This document shows, in pieces, positions 1-12,239 of a stretch of DNA of 64,000 bases (the stretch's first letter is position 1; each line of letters starts with the position of its first letter). Made by a program: the position numbers and the translations under genes. The stretch comes from Henckelia pumila (lineage: Eukaryota; Streptophyta; Magnoliopsida; Lamiales; Gesneriaceae). The notes under the pieces are model-generated. The model was not told where the DNA came from and did not search any database. It was given only the letters and a program-made list of their open reading frames with translations. The stretch lies in the NCBI RefSeq assembly GCF_033568475.1, contig NC_133123.1, positions 6,324,001 to 6,388,000 on the forward strand, written 5' to 3'.

Positions 1-772
1 ATAAAAGGAAAGATCTGATTACCATCCTTATAATATGATTTTTATTTTATTGGAATTGATTATTAAGCTGGACAGAGATGCTCACCATGTGCAAAGCAAG
101 AAGAACCACTTCTTACATATATATGGTAGTGGGTTATACATATATCTTAGCGTACGAAATTCAAATTCTTGTTATTATGTTATGAAATTTATTGCATTAC
201 TTAGTTTAGTACAATGTTATTTTGACTTTACGTCTGGCCATCAGTATTGGGATCATGTTATCATATTTTAATTAACCAATAATATAATATATGATTGTTA
301 AGGGGATGACCCAAAAAAAGTCATCTTTACACATGCATCATTGAACGTTCATGAAACTTCAGAATTCTTGGAAATGGGAAAATAATTTATGGGACACGGT
401 AACTGTGAATTCATTACTTGGGGATTTGGGAGTTTACTGCTGTATTTTGGTAACTGTGCAATTACTTATTCATCGACAAACAACCCCTTGTGAAAAAAAT
501 TTACTTAATGGAAGATGGATCGACTTGACCCGTAATACGAAATAAACTCACGATCCATTTGCTAGCAAGGTATTTGCTTGTTCCGTAAACACAAATTCAT
601 ATATTATCAAGGCCAAAAAAATAAAAATAAAAATAAATAAATAAATCTCGTGACTTTAGTTTAGAGGACCACTATATGAGTTGGTTTTGCAATGTTGTAC
701 CCCAAATCATAAGCAACCCACATAAATTTTCAACTTTATGCGCTCTATCTTAAAGGCTATGTATTATAGATT

Positions 773-984
773 GAGCAATGCTACATGTACAATCAAATTT
801 TTATAATAATTTTTACACCACAAAAAATTCAATATAAAATTTAAATTTATCAAATCTCACGATACATTAAATGCAAAATCTCACGATATCATATCAAAAT
901 CTCACGAGATAATAACAAAATATCACGACATAATTGTTGTAAATATTGTTGTACCATATATTGGTTGTACCTCTAGCATTATTC
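773..984. repeat. MITE with about 24-bp terminal inverted repeats
   Basis: The left end (GAGCAATGCTACATGTACAA) and the reverse complement of the right end (GAATAATGCTAGAGGTACAA) match at most positions, giving imperfect inverted ends of about 24 bp around a 210-bp AT-rich body. The interior repeats the words AATCTCACGA and ATCACGA several times. There is no coding capacity. The superfamily cannot be assigned because no clear target duplication was seen. Confidence 0.6.
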
Positions 985-1147
985 TTATAAATTTTGTGGG
1001 ACAATCTTTCATCTTTATGATGAAAGTGGGTTCATTTTAATTAATTTACGATTGAGTTCTTTAGTTGAATTGGGTAAATGGAAGATCATGCAAAGAAATC
1101 TTGGTTCTTGAGTAGGTTTTAGATTGGAGGAGTCTCCAAATTTGAAA

Positions 1148-1180
1148 TATTAATAATATTATTTCATAATAATATTAATA
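1148..1180. repeat. Perfect 15-bp palindrome with 3-base loop
   Basis: TATTAATAATATTAT is followed by TTC and then its exact reverse complement. The arms are pure A/T, so this may be chance or a MITE relic. Confidence 0.6.
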
Positions 1181-2237
1181 ACTTCTAAAAATCTCACTTA
1201 TTATCGACACGTGCATATATATATAAATTTCAATTCTAACATTATTTAGTAGTACTACTAAAAGAAAAACTTGTTTTCTGAAAAAAAATTTCCACACAAA
1301 TTAAGAAATTTATTGAAAAGTCATTTATATAAAACAAATGTCACATTTTACCCTCATTTTCATAGTTTTTTTTATTATGATTTTCGTGAGTATTTGAATA
1401 CATTATGATTATATAAAAAGTAAAAACGTTGTTACATGTAGCTAATATATTTAATGACAATAAAAGTGTGTTTAGCTGGAGAAACAACATAATAAAAACA
1501 TTTTAAAAAAATATTTGATTTTCTTTTTTATAAAAAAAGAAGTCATATGTTTTGAACCTTTTAAGAAACAAGACTTTTTTTCCTCAAAAAAAATTTTCTG
1601 TATTTTTTTCGTTTTTTTCTTTTATTTATATTTAAAATAAAAATAAAATATTTTTCAATATATATTCAAGCGTCAAAACTACTTCCGTTTTTTCTAATAA
1701 TTTAAAATTTTGAACTTATTTTAGTGTTTTATAAGCTATAACTTCTGCATTCATAGTCATACTAAACCTCTTATTAATTAATCTATATCAATCATCATTC
1801 AATTATAAAAGTGTGAATCAAGGTCAAAGTTTTTCATTGTGTATTTTTAACTTTGTCCTTAATTAGTACACACTTGATATGAGGATACTTTTGTAAAATC
1901 AATTATTATGATAAGATCAAAATTGACAATGTGTGCATATTAGATAAGGTTTCGGTTTTCAAAAAGATTGAAATACCAAAATATTTTAGTTTTAACTTTT
2001 TGTAGATATAATGAACATATTTTTTCCCACAAGAATTTTAATTAAATTAAATATTTATCCAATTTTCTAAAAGATTGAAACACCAAAATACTTTAGTTTT
2101 TATTTGTTTGCAGATGAAATGACATATTTTTTTCAACAAAAAATCTTATTTATTTTTAGTTTGAGTAAGGACCTATTGAACTAAATAACTATTATATCAT
2201 AAGTTCATAAATATAACAAAATATCAGATTTTAAATG

Positions 2238-2238
<1 letters not shown>

Positions 2239-2271
<33 letters not shown>
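2239..2271. repeat. (TA)n microsatellite
   Basis: About 16 uninterrupted TA dinucleotides in AT-rich intergenic DNA. Confidence 0.9.
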
Positions 2272-2274
<3 letters not shown>

Positions 2275-4442
2275 CATACATCGTGTTGAAATAAATCAAT
2301 TCATGTGGAGTCAAGTTTTAATCCAAAATAATAAATAAAAAACAAACCAACACACAAATATCATATATGTATAAGTTGAAATTTTAAAAATTAACTACTT
2401 TTCTCCTCAAAAAATCTAAAAACTATAACAATTATTTTATAAGATGATGTTGCAATTAACGAAAGAATATTTTTACAAGAGTTAGAGATTAATATCTTCA
2501 ATTGTTATTTACAAAACTATAAGATTGATATTATTTAAATATTATTGGAGTCTGTAAATATATATATGTTAATCAATCTACTACGGGTTAGGTAATAACA
2601 TCAAAAAAAATAAGTCCAGAAAAATTATGATGACACGCCTCACATTAAATTAAAGATACTGTAAAAATTACATTGATGTAAATTTTCAATTAGATGAATA
2701 AATAAAAAAAAATATGCAACAAAACAGTTGAGATAAAATATGGAATGTTAACATTTGTAATTAAATATATTCAAAATTCAATCAAAAATTTCAGCAACGA
2801 GAGCATTGTAAGCAAAAGGGGATCAGTAGATTTCAAAAAACGAAAAAAAAAAGGATGTTCAACAAATACATTGATCGTTTTAACGATACTGACATACAAG
2901 TAATGGAAGACGATAACATACCAGAATGCAAATGAGAATGATAAAATTATTGTTATTCTTTGCAATAAATATTTTTAGCATAAAAATAGACCGTCTGATT
3001 AAATAATAACGATAGAAAAATGCAAATGATTGATGAAGATAGTATCACAAAAATTGTTATTAAAGATGATGATAATAATGATTCTTTCATAGAAAAACAC
3101 ATGATATGAAAAATCTTTAAATAGAGAAAAGTCTCAAATATAAAAGAAAAAAAATATTTGACGCAATAATTTAAATTAAGGTTTAGAATGCATTATCTAT
3201 ACCATTTTTCCCCATAAATCAATAGTGATCACAAAATAAGTGATCAATACATATAACATAGAAAATTACAAAATCATATTTAATATAATTTGATTAACAT
3301 ATCTCAGTTATTAACAAATAAAAAATAAATCATACATACATGAGATAGAAAATAAAACGCATTCATGGTACGAATCATGTCATAATTTCTCAAGATTAAT
3401 AAAAAAAATGAAAAACTCAATCGAGCTGTAATAATTACATAAGTTTCAATATCATTATTGTGTTAATGTAAAACTATAATAAACGTAACACTTATATTTA
3501 TAAGCTTACATGAATTATTGATAATGTCTTATTCTAAACTGTTAATGTGGATGTAAAATAATCATGACCGTAAATAATACAAACATTGAAACTGCAAGTG
3601 TTACATTGTTCGAAAATGTTGCAAATATTTTTATTAGTTGCATGTCGAAGATTATATTGATTACATAACTAAGACATGTAATAGGTTTTTTTTTTCCAAA
3701 AAGTATATATTATTACCATGAATATCATTTATTAAATGTGTGTTAATATCTTCTCATCTCAATTAATTTATTTAACAACGTTTATCGACAACAAAAGATA
3801 TTCCCACGAACATCGCACGTGACTTTTACTAGTTAAATATAAGTGGGAGAAAATTTATACGGGGAAAGATGAAGTTCAAATTTTTACCCATCTTCTGAAA
3901 ATAGGAATTCGATTGGAATAATGTTTATCATTTTCCAAAAATTGGTTAATTATAAGACTCAAATAAATAAGGATATATTGAGAAAAATATATATTATTGA
4001 ACTTAGAAATCATTATTTATATATTTAGGATTAAAAAAATTAATAATAAGTTCTATATAATTGCCACGAACAGCGTAACAAACAAAACAAGTCCAGATTT
4101 TGAAGGTGGAAGTAGTGAGATCCACGGAAGAATGCTATACGACTCTCTTGAAATGGGCTTGTGAAAGAAACTCTTATCGGTATAATTTCAAGAAGTAGAG
4201 TTATAAATTTGTAGCCCAAACTGAATTTTAATTTATTAATTAATACAAGTAAATTTGAATCATTTAGATTAATACCCGTTTCGATTATAGGGTTTGATGG
4301 AAGGTCGTCAACTATTCAAGATATCTTTTTTATATTAAATGTATCACGACTGATGTACATCCTATGATTGAAATTAAATAAATACATGTATGCTTAATTT
4401 ACAAACTTAAAACGGCTAATCAAAGTAATTTTCTCAAGGATT

Positions 4443-4721
4443 TCAATTATATTTCATGATGTAATGGTAAAGAACAATCGGAAGGCCCAGTTTATTCATG
4501 TCTAAAACTATGGCACTCGTACGTGTTGCCCCTAAATAAAACACAGACAGCTCGGAGAGTTTATTTTCAAAACTGTAAACGGGTACAAAACAGACCAAAA
4601 AACGGATGATTCGATGCTGACAGACGGGTAGCGCCCGTTCGCCAGCCTCCACGGCCCAAATTCATTAGACTATCCTGATTCAGGAAATTCCTAAATCCTC
4701 TGTAATCACAGTCAGCTTGCA
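4443..4721 (-). other. Probable 3' flank/UTR of the MAX2-like gene
   Basis: This segment directly follows the stop codon of the MAX2-like gene on the minus strand and is less AT-rich than the DNA beyond it, which fits a transcribed 3' UTR. A 69-codon open frame here has no recognisable domain. The poly(A) site cannot be placed. Confidence 0.35.
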
Positions 4722-6899
4722 TCAATCAGAAATCCGGCGCCTGTTAAGCGCAGCCTCGAAACGGCTGCACGAGTCTGGCCTCATCTCAGTGCTCATATCA
4801 TTCTCTGGTGCAGGATAGTAGTCCTCTCTCAACTGGACGTCTCTTAGATCCGGTATCCTCAGCAAAAACATCATGAAGTGCTCGTGAGCCGTCCCATGTA
4901 TGAAAAGTTTCCTGAGCCCAACACATTCTTGCAGCAATCCGGCTGCCGGGAGAGATAAGCTCCGCTGGTTAACATCCCTGTCCTGTGGAGGCCAGTAATC
5001 CAGCTCAGTTAGGCCCAAATCACCTATACAGAACAGATGAAACCGTTCCCAGAGGCTCAAATCCATCTGCCCAGAAGGTGCAGTGTGGGCATAGCCAATG
5101 GTGTCGCCGCAGTCTAAATGCATCCTTTTTAGGCTGGGATAGTTCATTAGAATGCTCAACCCAAATTCACGTTCAGAAGGCCTTGATAAGTCCCTACAAT
5201 CTCCTTCCACCTTGATTCGAATCTCCTCCAAATTTGGACAATTTTCAAGTCCTGCAGATGACAGAGGGGTCAAAAGCTGGCCTACTTCGATCCAGAGAGA
5301 TAGATATTGAAGCCTGTCCCATGTTTTCTCCACGAACCCATTCCCATATGTGAAGCCATTATCATTAAGATCGAAACCTACATAACCAGAGTCAAGATTG
5401 GACGAGTATTTGCATTTCTTGGGGGGATTACCCATGTCCAAGTAGTCATAACTGGAACTCATGCTTGAATGTCCACCCGGAGGATTTGATGCTTCCACTT
5501 GCTCTAAAAAATTGAGGTCGAAACCACCATTAGCCCCATCAAGATCATTGAGCTCTTCGGGACAATCCCAGATGCAATCGATGTGAAGCCTCACGATTCG
5601 ATCCTGAATTGGCTCCAACGCCTTCAAAGACGATGCTGCGCCAAGATTCTTGCAACAGGAGATTCTGACACTGACTAAGGTCTGACGGAGCAAAGAAACA
5701 AAAGTCCTCATCCCCCGTGTGGTTATTTTCTTGCAACCTTGAACCTCAAACTTTGCCAACCTAGAACACCCTCTGGCAATTGCAATCAATCCCATGTCAG
5801 TCAAATCACCCACATTCCTAATCGACAGTGACTCAAGTATTTGGCAGAGGGCTACGCCATCGAGCTTGGACTCAATCGGCATCGAAATCCCATGAAATAG
5901 CCCCAATTTAAGGGACCTCAAGTTGGGGCATTTCGAGTCGAGAACCTCCAGAGCTGGACCACTGTCTCGGACATTATTACAAACATCTAAAGCTAGTTCT
6001 ACTAACAATGGAAGCCCTGAAAATACCTCGATCAAAGTGGCCGCATCAATTTTCGCGTCCTCTTGGGTGAATCCATCGTGCTCCGGGTCACCTCTCGCAG
6101 TGGATAAAGCTGAAGTATCAGCCAAGTGAAGAATTGACAACTTTGGGCAGTTCACTGATACAGAAACCAAACCTTCGTTACCAACAAATCCGATATACCT
6201 TGGATCGAACGTACACGCAGCGCGAAATTCCCTCAGATTTGGACAATATTTGGTGATTATCTTGATCTCATCGGATTTGAAACCTTCAGAAAACGATGGG
6301 TTCAGAAGATTGAGGCAGGTGAGATTCGAGGCAAGTAACGGATATGACTCAAGAGCCGGAGGCACGTCATCCGTCCAGCAATAAAACGCCGAAAGATCAA
6401 GAGAATTCAATTGTCCACGTTCCTGAAACAAGATCTTGAGTTCATCACCGGCGGCGGATGTTTGAGGTCTCTGGTGCCATCTGACCAGCTTCACGTGTTT
6501 GAGATTGGGCCACTGATGAGCGACGAGCTGAATAGTTGAGGGGTTTCGAGCGTATAGCTTGATGGAAGACAAAGAAGGAAAGGCCCTGTGGAGGAGGCAG
6601 GCGATGAGCTTAGGGTCGGAGGCGGCGGCGAGGGAGTGACCCCATGGGGAAAGAAGAGAGATGTCGAGGTGGGATACGGATGTGAAGCAGTTGGGGACCA
6701 TGAAGAGGTCGCGGATATTTCCACGGAGGGTGAGGGAACCACGTGTGGCGCGCTCCAAAAGGTACCACTTGTGGCAGACGACTGAGGCGGAGTTGCGGCT
6801 GCGAACATCAGACACGGCGGCGATTATGTTGGACAGAATGACGTCCGGGAGGTCGTTGATTGTCGTAATGAAATCCACCGCCGCCGCCTCCGCCGCCAT
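4722..6899 (-). CDS. MAX2: F-box/LRR protein MAX2 (D3 orthologue), strigolactone and karrikin signalling
   Basis: This is an uninterrupted 725-codon reading frame. Recognised family: MAX2/D3, the F-box subunit of a nuclear SCF ubiquitin ligase that, with D14 or KAI2 receptors, targets SMXL/D53 repressors. The F-box lies at about residues 13-55 (INDLPDVILSNIIAAVSDVR, then VVCHKWYLLERATRG). It is followed by leucine-rich repeats such as CPNLREFRAAC, CPKLSILHLAD and CPNLRSLKLG. A low-complexity loop at about residues 440-530 holds two FDLN words. The protein ends in FEAALNRRRISD; a C-terminal helix ending in Asp is the family's switch element that contacts D14. Length fits the family (about 690-720 residues) and the single exon is typical. 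I place the start at the ATG at 6899; the frame stays open 15 bases further, but only to a TTG. No defect is visible, so it is probably functional. Confidence 0.95.
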   Translation of the reverse strand: MAAEAAAVDFITTINDLPDVILSNIIAAVSDVRSRNSASVVCHKWYLLERATRGSLTLRGNIRDLFMVPNCFTSVSHLDISLLSPWGHSLAAASDPKLIACLLHRAFPSLSSIKLYARNPSTIQLVAHQWPNLKHVKLVRWHQRPQTSAAGDELKILFQERGQLNSLDLSAFYCWTDDVPPALESYPLLASNLTCLNLLNPSFSEGFKSDEIKIITKYCPNLREFRAACTFDPRYIGFVGNEGLVSVSVNCPKLSILHLADTSALSTARGDPEHDGFTQEDAKIDAATLIEVFSGLPLLVELALDVCNNVRDSGPALEVLDSKCPNLRSLKLGLFHGISMPIESKLDGVALCQILESLSIRNVGDLTDMGLIAIARGCSRLAKFEVQGCKKITTRGMRTFVSLLRQTLVSVRISCCKNLGAASSLKALEPIQDRIVRLHIDCIWDCPEELNDLDGANGGFDLNFLEQVEASNPPGGHSSMSSSYDYLDMGNPPKKCKYSSNLDSGYVGFDLNDNGFTYGNGFVEKTWDRLQYLSLWIEVGQLLTPLSSAGLENCPNLEEIRIKVEGDCRDLSRPSEREFGLSILMNYPSLKRMHLDCGDTIGYAHTAPSGQMDLSLWERFHLFCIGDLGLTELDYWPPQDRDVNQRSLSLPAAGLLQECVGLRKLFIHGTAHEHFMMFLLRIPDLRDVQLREDYYPAPENDMSTEMRPDSCSRFEAALNRRRISD

Positions 6900-7148
6900 G
6901 CGGGCTGAATCCAAATCTGCGTTTTAGTTGGTTGGATTGGATGAGGATGATGACTTCTTTGTGCACAGTTTGCTTTTGATATTTTTAATGATTTCATTCA
7001 TTAATTAATTACACAGGGCACGGCTATTGTTTTATTTTATTTTATTTATCATCTCATTATTATATTATATTGTAATAATAATATAGCATACATTTACTCA
7101 CATTTTTTTACACTAACTAAACGCACCGTAATAATTTAAAATACCGAT
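6900..7148. other. 5' flank of the MAX2-like gene
   Basis: Sequence upstream of the minus-strand MAX2 start. The first 60 bases are mixed in composition and fit a 5' UTR. Beyond that it is AT-rich, with a TTTTATTTTATTTTATTTAT run. No unambiguous TATA box could be chosen. Confidence 0.3.
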
Positions 7149-7410
7149 GTGCGTGAGGGTGTCAAGCTACTCTATGCTGAAAGATTTAGCAATGTTGAGG
7201 TGGGGTCTCACTCACTATTGACAATGCAAATAGTCATGATTTTTTGTAAAGATCTGGGTCATGCAGATGTCTGTGCTTCGAAAATTAATGAAGTGATAAA
7301 GGAACCAGTTATATCAAAACTTATTCATGAACCTAGATCGGTGAATCACATTGCACATTCTCTTGTTTTTTTGTTTCTTCTTCTCCTTCTCTTTTTGTTT
7401 GGATGATGAT
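7149..7410 (+). pseudogene. Fragment of a plant RNase H-like (RVT_3-type) domain from a retroelement
   Basis: The translation resembles the C-terminal half of the RNase H-like domain common in plant LINE-type and domesticated sequences. There is a strand with FSNVEVGSHSLLTMQ, where the family usually has VEVESDSLLAVQ. A helix region follows (GHADVCASKINEVIKE), then PRSVNHIAHSLVF, where the family has RRSANRVAHSLA. No ATG leads the frame (the first codon is GTG), the N-terminal catalytic half is missing, and the frame runs into a hydrophobic, T-rich tail. It is therefore a dead fragment. The match is from memory of the family, not from a search. Confidence 0.6.
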
Positions 7411-9028
7411 GAGTTTTTTTTTTGGTTGATTGAGCGTGTAACGAATGATTTATTTTAATTAAATTTCTACAAGTTGGTCGTCCAAAAAAAATATATCACA
7501 AACTTTTTCAATCTGCTCAGAAAATTTAATAAAAAAAATTACCCAAAAACTCTATTTCCAGGAAAATCTCATATTTATTAGGGTGTATTCAATTTAGGAG
7601 TCGGGAGATGTTATGTTATGACATTTAACCATTTCTGTATATTTTAAAAGTTTAGGGATATTCAATCACGATTTTTATCTATTTTATAAGAATACAGTGG
7701 TATTCAAAATATCTTGAAATCAACATAAAAAATATTTGTTTGAAAATTTAGAATTTTGGAATTGATTTTGTGATTTTTAATATGTGATTTATATCAATGA
7801 TTTTAATTTTTTTATTTTTTCCTCTTTCTCCTTTATTTGGGAGCCTGATAATTTTTCATTTTTGTTGGTAATCTTGTAACAAACGATTTAACTAGTTCTT
7901 AATAATATTATAAGCTTTTTACAGTCAAAAATGAAATATGATTCAAAAAATTATAACATGACTTTATTCTTCAGTTCAATAGTCGTACACAAAAATATTA
8001 ATAAAAATTAAATATATAAATTAATATATAAATTTTATGATATAATTTATAATATAATTTATTTCATTTTTTGTTTAAAAAATTAAATTTTATTATACTT
8101 ATTTATGAATTTTAAACTTAAAATTGTGGTAAGTGTTATAATTTTGATTCTTTTAAAATAAAATTATTACACCAAATATAGGAAAAATCATAAAATGTGG
8201 TTCTTTCATGCAAGTAATAACAATTTTTTAATAAATGAGATTAAATTTTATGTTAAATATTTGAGTATAAATTTATTTTATTTTATTTTTTTAGTATTTT
8301 TAATTAGTATATGAACTACCATATTTTTATTAAAAATTATAATTACACAATAGAAAAATGTCTTAATGTTTTTAAATGAATATATATGAATTAAATTGAT
8401 TTAAATTTCAAACAAGTGAAATTTATTTATTCTATAAATTAAAAAATAAATATTCAAACTAAAGTTATTATTTACGTCAAATAATCATTATTTTAAAAAA
8501 ATCAATGAAAAATAATAATAAGATGTATTAAATGCACGAATCCATGTAATTGTATGAAAAAGTTAATAAATTTCTAAAAAATCATGCGAAAAAGTCTATA
8601 AAAAATCAATGGAATTTTATTCGTAAATACGTGAAATGTTATAGAAATTAATAAAAATCTATCAAATTCATGAAAATCTATCATTTAAACAAATCATTAA
8701 ATAACTCTGAATTTGATACATCCGTGATTGAGATGACTGACATTTTGCCTCCCTTAAACGACCAATTCATTAGAATTTAGCCCGATTTTAATAATAAAAA
8801 ACGATTTTAAAAAAATTAAATAAATGATTAAATTCTTACAAAATTACTTTGACATAAGCAAATTATATAATTTTTATTAAATCTATTGACTCAACATATA
8901 ATCATCAGCAAGTTTATATTGCCTTAAACAAAAAATGTGCAAGGAAAAAACATTTTCTAGCTACCATCAAAAGACTCCATGCCTTTTATTTTGTAATCAA
9001 TTTCAAATACAATCATTTTAACTATTTA
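7411..9028. other. AT-rich intergenic DNA, possible old MITE
   Basis: No gene seen. GGGTGTATTCAATTT near 7.58 kb and GAATTTGATACATCC near 8.71 kb form weak inverted ends, so an eroded transposon of about 1.1 kb may fill most of this stretch. The ends match imperfectly and no target duplication was found. Confidence 0.3.
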
Positions 9029-9710
9029 GGGAGTGTTTGTAATAGATTGTGCTTTTGTAGAAGTGATTAATTTATAGATTATAAGGGAGTGTTTGCAATA
9101 GATTGTGATTTTGTAGAACTGATTAATTTATAGATTATAAAAAAGTTAAGAAAAATCAAAAGTTGGTAGTGTTTGGAAACAAATGTGAAAATCTAAAAAT
9201 CAAAGTTGGGTAGTGTTTGATAAATAAGTGATTAGAGTGATTTTAGCAATGATCTTCTTATTAAAATCACTTTTGGAGAATCATAATCATCACATGACTA
9301 GCTTTTGAATTTTAATTAAGTTAAGCATAAGCTAACACATAATCTAGGTTTAAGAAACACACAAAAATGATTTTTTAAGCCAAAAGCTAGCAATCACTTC
9401 TTTTTAGTGATTGCAAACACTCCCTAAAAAAGTTAAGAAAAATCAAAAGTTGGTAGTGTTTGAAAACAAATGTGAAAATCTAAAAATCAAAGTTGAGTAG
9501 TGTTTGATAAATAAGTGATTAGAGTGATTTTAACAATGACCTTCTTATTAGAATCACTTTTGGAGAATATAATCACCACATGACTAGCTTTTAGATTTCA
9601 ATTAATTTAAGCATAAGCTAACACATAATCTAGGTTTAAAAAACAAACAAAAATGATTTTTTTAAGTTAAAAGCTAACAATTATTTTTTTTAGTGATTGC
9701 AAACACTTCC
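9029..9710. mobile_element. Tourist-like MITE (outer copy) interrupted by a second copy of itself
   Basis: The left end GGGAGTGTTTGTAATAGATT and right end ATTGCAAACACTTCC are inverted repeats. The body consists of 9029-9084 plus about 9425-9710. It is split by a second, nearly identical element at 9085-9424. The flanks are TTA and TAA, an imperfect 3-bp duplication typical of PIF/Harbinger-derived Tourist elements. No coding capacity. Confidence 0.75.
9085..9424. mobile_element. Tourist-like MITE (inner copy), 340 bp
   Basis: Ends GGGAGTGTTTGCAATAG and ATTGCAAACACTCCC are near-perfect inverted repeats. The element is flanked by TAA on both sides. Removing it with one TAA restores the sequence GATTATAAAAAAGTTAAG, which occurs inside the inner copy itself, so the insertion point is read directly. 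The superfamily assignment (PIF/Harbinger, Tourist-like) rests on the TAA duplication and the end sequence. Confidence 0.8.
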
Positions 9711-9860
9711 TAAGTAAATTAAATTTCATGTGTATAGTTACCACTTACACAGATTCAAATATTACTGAAAACGTAAATGAAAAATAAAAAATCTACTTTT
9801 GTAATAATAAAATATTGAACAATGGAACAGAGAAAATGCAAGCGACCGAAACAAAACTGA

Positions 9861-9894
<34 letters not shown>

Positions 9895-9961
9895 AACAGG
9901 ACTGATGGTGGATCGCCAGAAATGTAGTGAATGGATTATTATTTTAGGCTTATTGTTTTTA

Positions 9962-10162
9962 GGCCCCGTTTCGTTTGAGAAGAAAAGCACTTTTTTTATA
10001 AAAAAAAAAAGTTTTTTTTAGTTAATAAGGTGTTTGGATGGTAAAATAAGTGCTTAAAAAAGCACTTTTTAAAGTCAAAATTAGAGCTTTTTAAAAAATC
10101 AAAAATTATAACTTTAAAAAGCATTTTTTTTAAAAAAAAGACTACTAAATTCAAACGGGGCC
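9962..10162. mobile_element. Tourist-like MITE, 201 bp
   Basis: Inverted ends GGCCCCGTTT and AAACGGGGCC are perfect over 10 bp and flanked on both sides by TTA, the 3-bp target duplication of PIF/Harbinger elements. The body is AT-rich and repeats the word AAAAAGCACTTTTT. No coding capacity. Confidence 0.8.
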
Positions 10163-10562
10163 TTAATCTGCATACGAATATTATACATACATATATATAT
10201 ATATATATAAAAACATTCTGGCATACGATAATAATTTAAAAAACATTATATCTTTTTAAAAGATATATATAATCACGTATAAATCTTAATTAAATTCTGA
10301 GTTCATTTTCACGCGAGGCTCTGACAATTTTCAGTAATAAAGTATTGTTAGTTGATCTAGTGTGTGATCGCAAACGAATACTCAATTACGCTACCATTTT
10401 ATACTAAAAATATATTTAATCAACTTATTTAAAAATTAAATACTTGGTGTCTTGCGACATGTACAAATGGAACTGATTTGGATCCATGTAGAAAAATAAA
10501 AAATTTACATAAAAATTAATACCTTTTTTAAGATCACGTCGGGTCAAGTCTGAAATCCACAA

Positions 10563-10599
<37 letters not shown>

Positions 10600-12239
10600 A
10601 AATGAAAGAATCAATAAATTATATTGAGTGATCCGTTTATTTGCGTTAATTGGATTGTATATGTAAATAATACTATTATTATAACAATTAAATTATCGGA
10701 GATGATGTTGAAAAATTGAAATTAATTTGCTTTTAACAAGATATTCCAAGTTGGGATTCTTTTAGTTATGCGTTAATTTTCATTCTCGTTCACGAATTTT
10801 ATAATATCCATCATTTGTATTACGTTCCTTAATTTTATGATTTTATCTATCATACCCTTTTTAATTATTTTAATATTTTAGTTTTTTTTTTTTCCCATAC
10901 GAGTTACAATTTTAAAAAATTATATTTCAAAAATTCATAAATTAAATGATGCACCTACAAATGAGTTCGAGTCTTTATCAAACAAGTCTTCGAGGCATTG
11001 ACATTTTTGGACATATCCAAATTCTTAAGCCTTATCCAGAGTGGGTGATTCTCTTTGGATTAGGTTTTCGATATAATTGGGGCCCCAACGATATTGTCAC
11101 TGTCCTTGAATAATAATCATAGTAATATTCATTACGCCCAGTAAATATTTCTTGATTTATACACAAAATTCGGATACAATTCCATCAGTTGGTTCCCGGG
11201 CCTCTCAGCCGTGTCGTCCTGAATGAAGATGAGTTCACGACTATTTTTTGGATACGAGTTCGGTTTTGAATTCGGGGAAACTTAAATTCCCGAAACAAGT
11301 GCAGGAATGTCATCCCCGTCCCTTGAATTATATAATAACATGTGTACTATTGAGGATTTCTCGATTAAAAATTCAAGTACGAAGAGATAAATTTGTTAAT
11401 TTTATCTCACGATGATGTTAAGTAAAAATTCGGGTATGACACATAGATTGAGGTAGGGATGGATATAAGTTTTGGATTCAATGGCGAAGATGGACCCCCA
11501 TTTGCCATGTCTAATACAACATTGAGCGATACATTCGAATTCAAAAAATTTTCTATCATATATATTATATACTAATTTCTTGATTTTCTGAGGTATATTG
11601 ATTATTTGTATTTTTGTAATATGACACCGGATACAAATAAAACAAAAAGGTTATAATCATTCACTCGTATATAATTAATTTTGTGTGTCTGATAAGTGAT
11701 AAGTTTATTGAATCAAATTTATTCTATTTTTCGGTTGTGTAAACGGATGTACTTATTGATAGTTAATGCAATCAGAGTGAAAAAAATTACAAAAATAAAA
11801 TAAAATTATTGCAAGTGGGTTGTTACAATGTGGATTTTTTTTTATTTTTTTAAGTATAGTATTGTCAAATCAAGAAACTAAGTAATTCATAAAATATATA
11901 TTGACTCGCATGTCGTTTGAACTTGTGGATGCGATAAATTTCCAATAAAAATCAATAAGCACACTAAAATAAGTAGAAATGTGGAAAAGTTGATATTGAC
12001 ATGGACAATTTCATGTTATCATTAGATGTATTTAAGTGCACAGTTATTTTTTAAAAAATACGTATCAAACAATAAAATATGCATTATTAGATACATCATC
12101 AACAAAATTTTAAACATAACATTTGATAAATCGATTGACATCACCTCTGTTGGGTATTCAACCAAAAGTCCTACATGAAAAGATAAAAAAAAAAGATCAT
12201 GTATTAATATATAGAATGATATCTCCATTGGTACGAGAC

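Larger units (their letters stand above)
1..4442. other. AT-rich intergenic DNA
   Basis: No coding region could be supported here. The stretch is strongly AT-rich, with many A and T homopolymers, a MITE near 0.8-1.0 kb, a small perfect hairpin near 1.15 kb and a (TA)n tract near 2.25 kb. Short open frames (for example 35-271 and 2771-2965) have no recognisable domains and are what chance gives in AT-rich DNA. The last few hundred bases lie downstream of the minus-strand MAX2-like gene. Confidence 0.6.

Noticed and set aside
5400-5560. FDLN words in MAX2 as EAR repression motifs
   Set aside because: Neither matches LxLxL or DLNxxP, and they lie in the flexible loop of the family; no repression role can be claimed.
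4985-6927. Several frames overlapping the MAX2-like gene
   Set aside because: Shadow frames of a well-supported gene; none has a domain of its own.
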